A stretch of DNA of 64,000 nucleotides, from positions 1 through 64,000 of the forward strand of contig JAKITK010000010.1 of the NCBI GenBank assembly GCA_021648125.1. Direction: 5' to 3'. Shown in pieces: positions 62,360-64,000 of this stretch. A program made the translations under genes and the position numbers. Source of the stretch: Lysobacterales bacterium. Its GTDB lineage: Bacteria; Pseudomonadota; Gammaproteobacteria; Xanthomonadales; SZUA-36. How positions within the stretch are numbered: position 1 is the first letter of the stretch; every line of letters begins with the position of its first letter. The notes beneath the pieces are model-generated. The model was not told where the DNA came from and did no database searches. It saw nothing but the letters and a program-made list of their open reading frames with translations.

Positions 62360-63322
62360 TTATTGGCCTGGGTTTAGCATTTTCTCTTGCGCCATGAACT
62401 CAGTAACTTCCTGTTGCGTGGGCGCTGAACACCCAGGTCTCGCTAGGTTAATTGCAGCGGCTGCACAGGCGAAATCAAGGGCGCTTGCAAGCACGCCAGG
62501 GCTGCACTCTGAAATAGGTCTGGACAATTCACCGCTGCGGCTGAGACAGGCGAGAAAGGCCGAGTGAAAGGTGTCACCCGCACCCACCGCATCCACACGA
62601 GACGGAACCGGATAGGACGGCTGGTCAATCGCACCTTGTTCACTGAACAGCACAGCGCCACCGGTGCCCAGGGTTAACAACAGCAAGCCTGACCCCATCT
62701 CTTTAAATATGATTTCAGCGCTCTGTCTGGCATCCGCAGCGAGTTGGAATGCTGCCAAATCATCATCACTTGCTTTAACAATATCCACATCTTTTAACAA
62801 TGAGCGCACACCATCTAGGTATTTTTTCTCATCAATGCTTGCACCTAGCCGAATGTTGATATCAACGCTGATCAGCAAGTCGCGTTGGTGTATCAAATCA
62901 AAGATTTTTCTGATCTTGGGTAGTTGGCTGGGTGTGATCGCGAGTGACCCTGTGTGAAAAACGCGTAGATCATCTGGTAGGTTTTCAACGACTTCTTCAA
63001 ATGAAGTGTCTTTGTCGGCGATGCCCTCACGATATAGCCGGTAGGTTGCTTGGCCAAGATGGTCGACCGTCACCAGTGCGATGGAGGTTGGCCACAATGA
63101 GCGCCGTTTTAGCGGTACTCCTACGCCTTCGCGGACCAGCGATTGGTGAAGCTGGTCACCGAATATGTCATCTGAAAGTGATGACAGATAGCTGGTTTTA
63201 ATACCTTGCCGTGCCAGGCCGATCGCGACATTGTAAGGAGAACCACCAAGATGCGGGCGGAATGTGCCATCATCGCTAGAAATCAGGTCAATTAATGCTT
63301 CACCGAGAATAGCTATCGTCAT
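62360..63322 (-). CDS. PfkB-family carbohydrate kinase (fructokinase-like)
   Basis: 320 residues: ILGEALIDLI, GGSPYNVAIGLARQG, TSYLSSLSDDIFGDQL, and the anion-hole/catalytic DAVGAGDTFHSAFLACLS. Fructokinase-type by the early GEALID and GGSPYN motifs. Next to a GPH sugar symporter on the same strand, suggesting a disaccharide or fructose utilisation operon that extends to the right. Confidence 0.88.
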   Translation of the reverse strand: MTIAILGEALIDLISSDDGTFRPHLGGSPYNVAIGLARQGIKTSYLSSLSDDIFGDQLHQSLVREGVGVPLKRRSLWPTSIALVTVDHLGQATYRLYREGIADKDTSFEEVVENLPDDLRVFHTGSLAITPSQLPKIRKIFDLIHQRDLLISVDINIRLGASIDEKKYLDGVRSLLKDVDIVKASDDDLAAFQLAADARQSAEIIFKEMGSGLLLLTLGTGGAVLFSEQGAIDQPSYPVPSRVDAVGAGDTFHSAFLACLSRSGELSRPISECSPGVLASALDFACAAAAINLARPGCSAPTQQEVTEFMAQEKMLNPGQ

Positions 63323-63404
63323 CGAACTACTATTCCTGCGCGATTGTCTCTTGCGTTGAACATTCTGGTGAATACTGATCCCAGGTTATAAGGCTGAGAG
63401 TACA

Positions 63405-64000
63405 CTAGCTCTGAATCTGCTTGACATCGACTGGCTGCTCCGCACGACGCTCAAGAAGGTCCGCTTCCACGCGCAGCAGGGTTGCCCGGTCGATCCGGTA
63501 GAAAAACATTAGTAATCCAGCCGCCAGGAAAAAGAAAGTGGGCACTATATTGAACATCATTCGAATCCCGGTAATCGCTGATTCACTCTGAACTTCGTTG
63601 GCAACAAAGCCAAACCAGGCCAGCATGAACCCGGGGATTGCGGCACCTACTGCCGACCCGAGCTTCAGTGAAAACATAGACGCCGAAACTGTCAAACCGG
63701 CGGTCTGTTTACCCGTGCTCCATTCACCGTACTCGGCACAATCGGTGTACATCGAAAACAACAAGGTGATGGTAACACCGAAAGTCAAAATACCGATACT
63801 GTGTATCAACACAATCAGGGCGAATTGCTCGGGTGGTATGAAAAAGCAGAGAGCAAGCAAGGCTGCATGCAACAAATTCATACCAATAATCAGGTGGTGC
63901 TTTTCGCATCTGGCTGCGAGCATCGGCGTAATCAGCGCGCCGATCAACTGCCCGATCAAGCCAAAGGAGGTAAGTATTGCTATACGGTCGAAAATCAGAA
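63405..64000 (-). CDS. GPH-family sugar:cation symporter, 3' part
   Basis: The frame is open to the window edge, so the gene continues to the right. The visible 198 residues cover about five C-terminal membrane helices with the MelB-type motif DCAEYGEWSTGKQTAGLTVS in the loop and KLGSAVGAAIPGFMLAWFGF. Takes up glycosides or hexosides with Na+ or H+. Stop at 63405. Confidence 0.88.
   Translation of the reverse strand, partial: LIFDRIAILTSFGLIGQLIGALITPMLAARCEKHHLIIGMNLLHAALLALCFFIPPEQFALIVLIHSIGILTFGVTITLLFSMYTDCAEYGEWSTGKQTAGLTVSASMFSLKLGSAVGAAIPGFMLAWFGFVANEVQSESAITGIRMMFNIVPTFFFLAAGLLMFFYRIDRATLLRVEADLLERRAEQPVDVKQIQS

Noticed and set aside
62182-62397. 71-codon open frame before fructokinase end
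   Set aside because: No ribosome-binding site, overlaps the fructokinase 3' end and shows no family features.

Overview
The window is a chromosomal segment of a Gram-negative gammaproteobacterium, most likely a marine relative of the Cellvibrionales/Spongiibacteraceae. That placement is inferred from gene content and order: surE-pcm-yqaA-nlpD, the kdsD-kdsC-lptCAB-rpoN-hpf-ptsN-rapZ block, purMN with DUF3108/DUF2066/hda, and murU-amgK. No tRNA, rRNA or CRISPR array was recognised.

Layout. 1-1.7 kb: wreckage at an IS21-like end (truncated SDR gene, truncated nucleotide-transporter-like gene). 1.8-5.1 kb: a tandem pair of DUF3313-like secreted proteins, DUF3301, a VapBC toxin-antitoxin module wedged into the DUF3301/smr junction, and smr. 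5.25-8.2 kb: surE, pcm, yqaA-like, nlpD. 8.2-28.6 kb: about 20 kb of accessory DNA separating nlpD from its usual neighbour rpoS. It holds two soluble PQQ-dependent sugar dehydrogenases (one fused to cytochrome c), an S46 peptidase, an M20 peptidase with altered metal ligands, an ATC-hydrolase-family gene coupled to an unlisted 53-codon gene, an acyl-CoA dehydrogenase, and then a microcin island. 28.6-48.4 kb: housekeeping core (rpoS, mgtE, rapZ, ptsN, hpf, yajQ, rpoN, lptBAC, kdsCD, antiporter, ibaG, murA, DUF3108, purN, purM, DUF2066, CDP-alcohol phosphatidyltransferase, perM-like, hda, amn). 48.4-54.2 kb: a gene graveyard with remnants of mscS, ccmAB, a metzincin, an AAA ATPase and partial copies of a lipoprotein gene. 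54.2-64 kb: a Sel1-like gene, the intact lipoprotein, murU, amgK, a metzincin protease, bioA, fructokinase and the end of a GPH sugar symporter.

The most interesting region is 18.1-28.4 kb. It encodes an apparent class II microcin system: a double-glycine precursor, a CPBP-family membrane protease (candidate immunity), a C39-peptidase ABC exporter and an HlyD-type adaptor. A second precursor with a degenerate GR processing site is coupled to a 52-residue single-TM candidate immunity protein, and a third precursor/immunity pair is decayed. The AraC-type regulator at its head sits behind nine CCCACAAG octamers that begin directly after an ATG with its own Shine-Dalgarno, which suggests phase variation. 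Two promoters in the island share a GGGTAAATTTACC palindrome next to the -35 box, and three sites share a downstream leader with a hairpin and a GTTAAC-centred palindrome. The island is bracketed by about 280-bp direct repeats copied from the 5' end of the neighbouring acyl-CoA dehydrogenase gene. One of these copies carries a 104-bp MITE-like insertion, so the other is an in-window empty site. Toxin-antitoxin scraps (BrnTA, an RHH-like pair, DinJ/YafQ, a PIN remnant beside an attC-like sequence) lie between.
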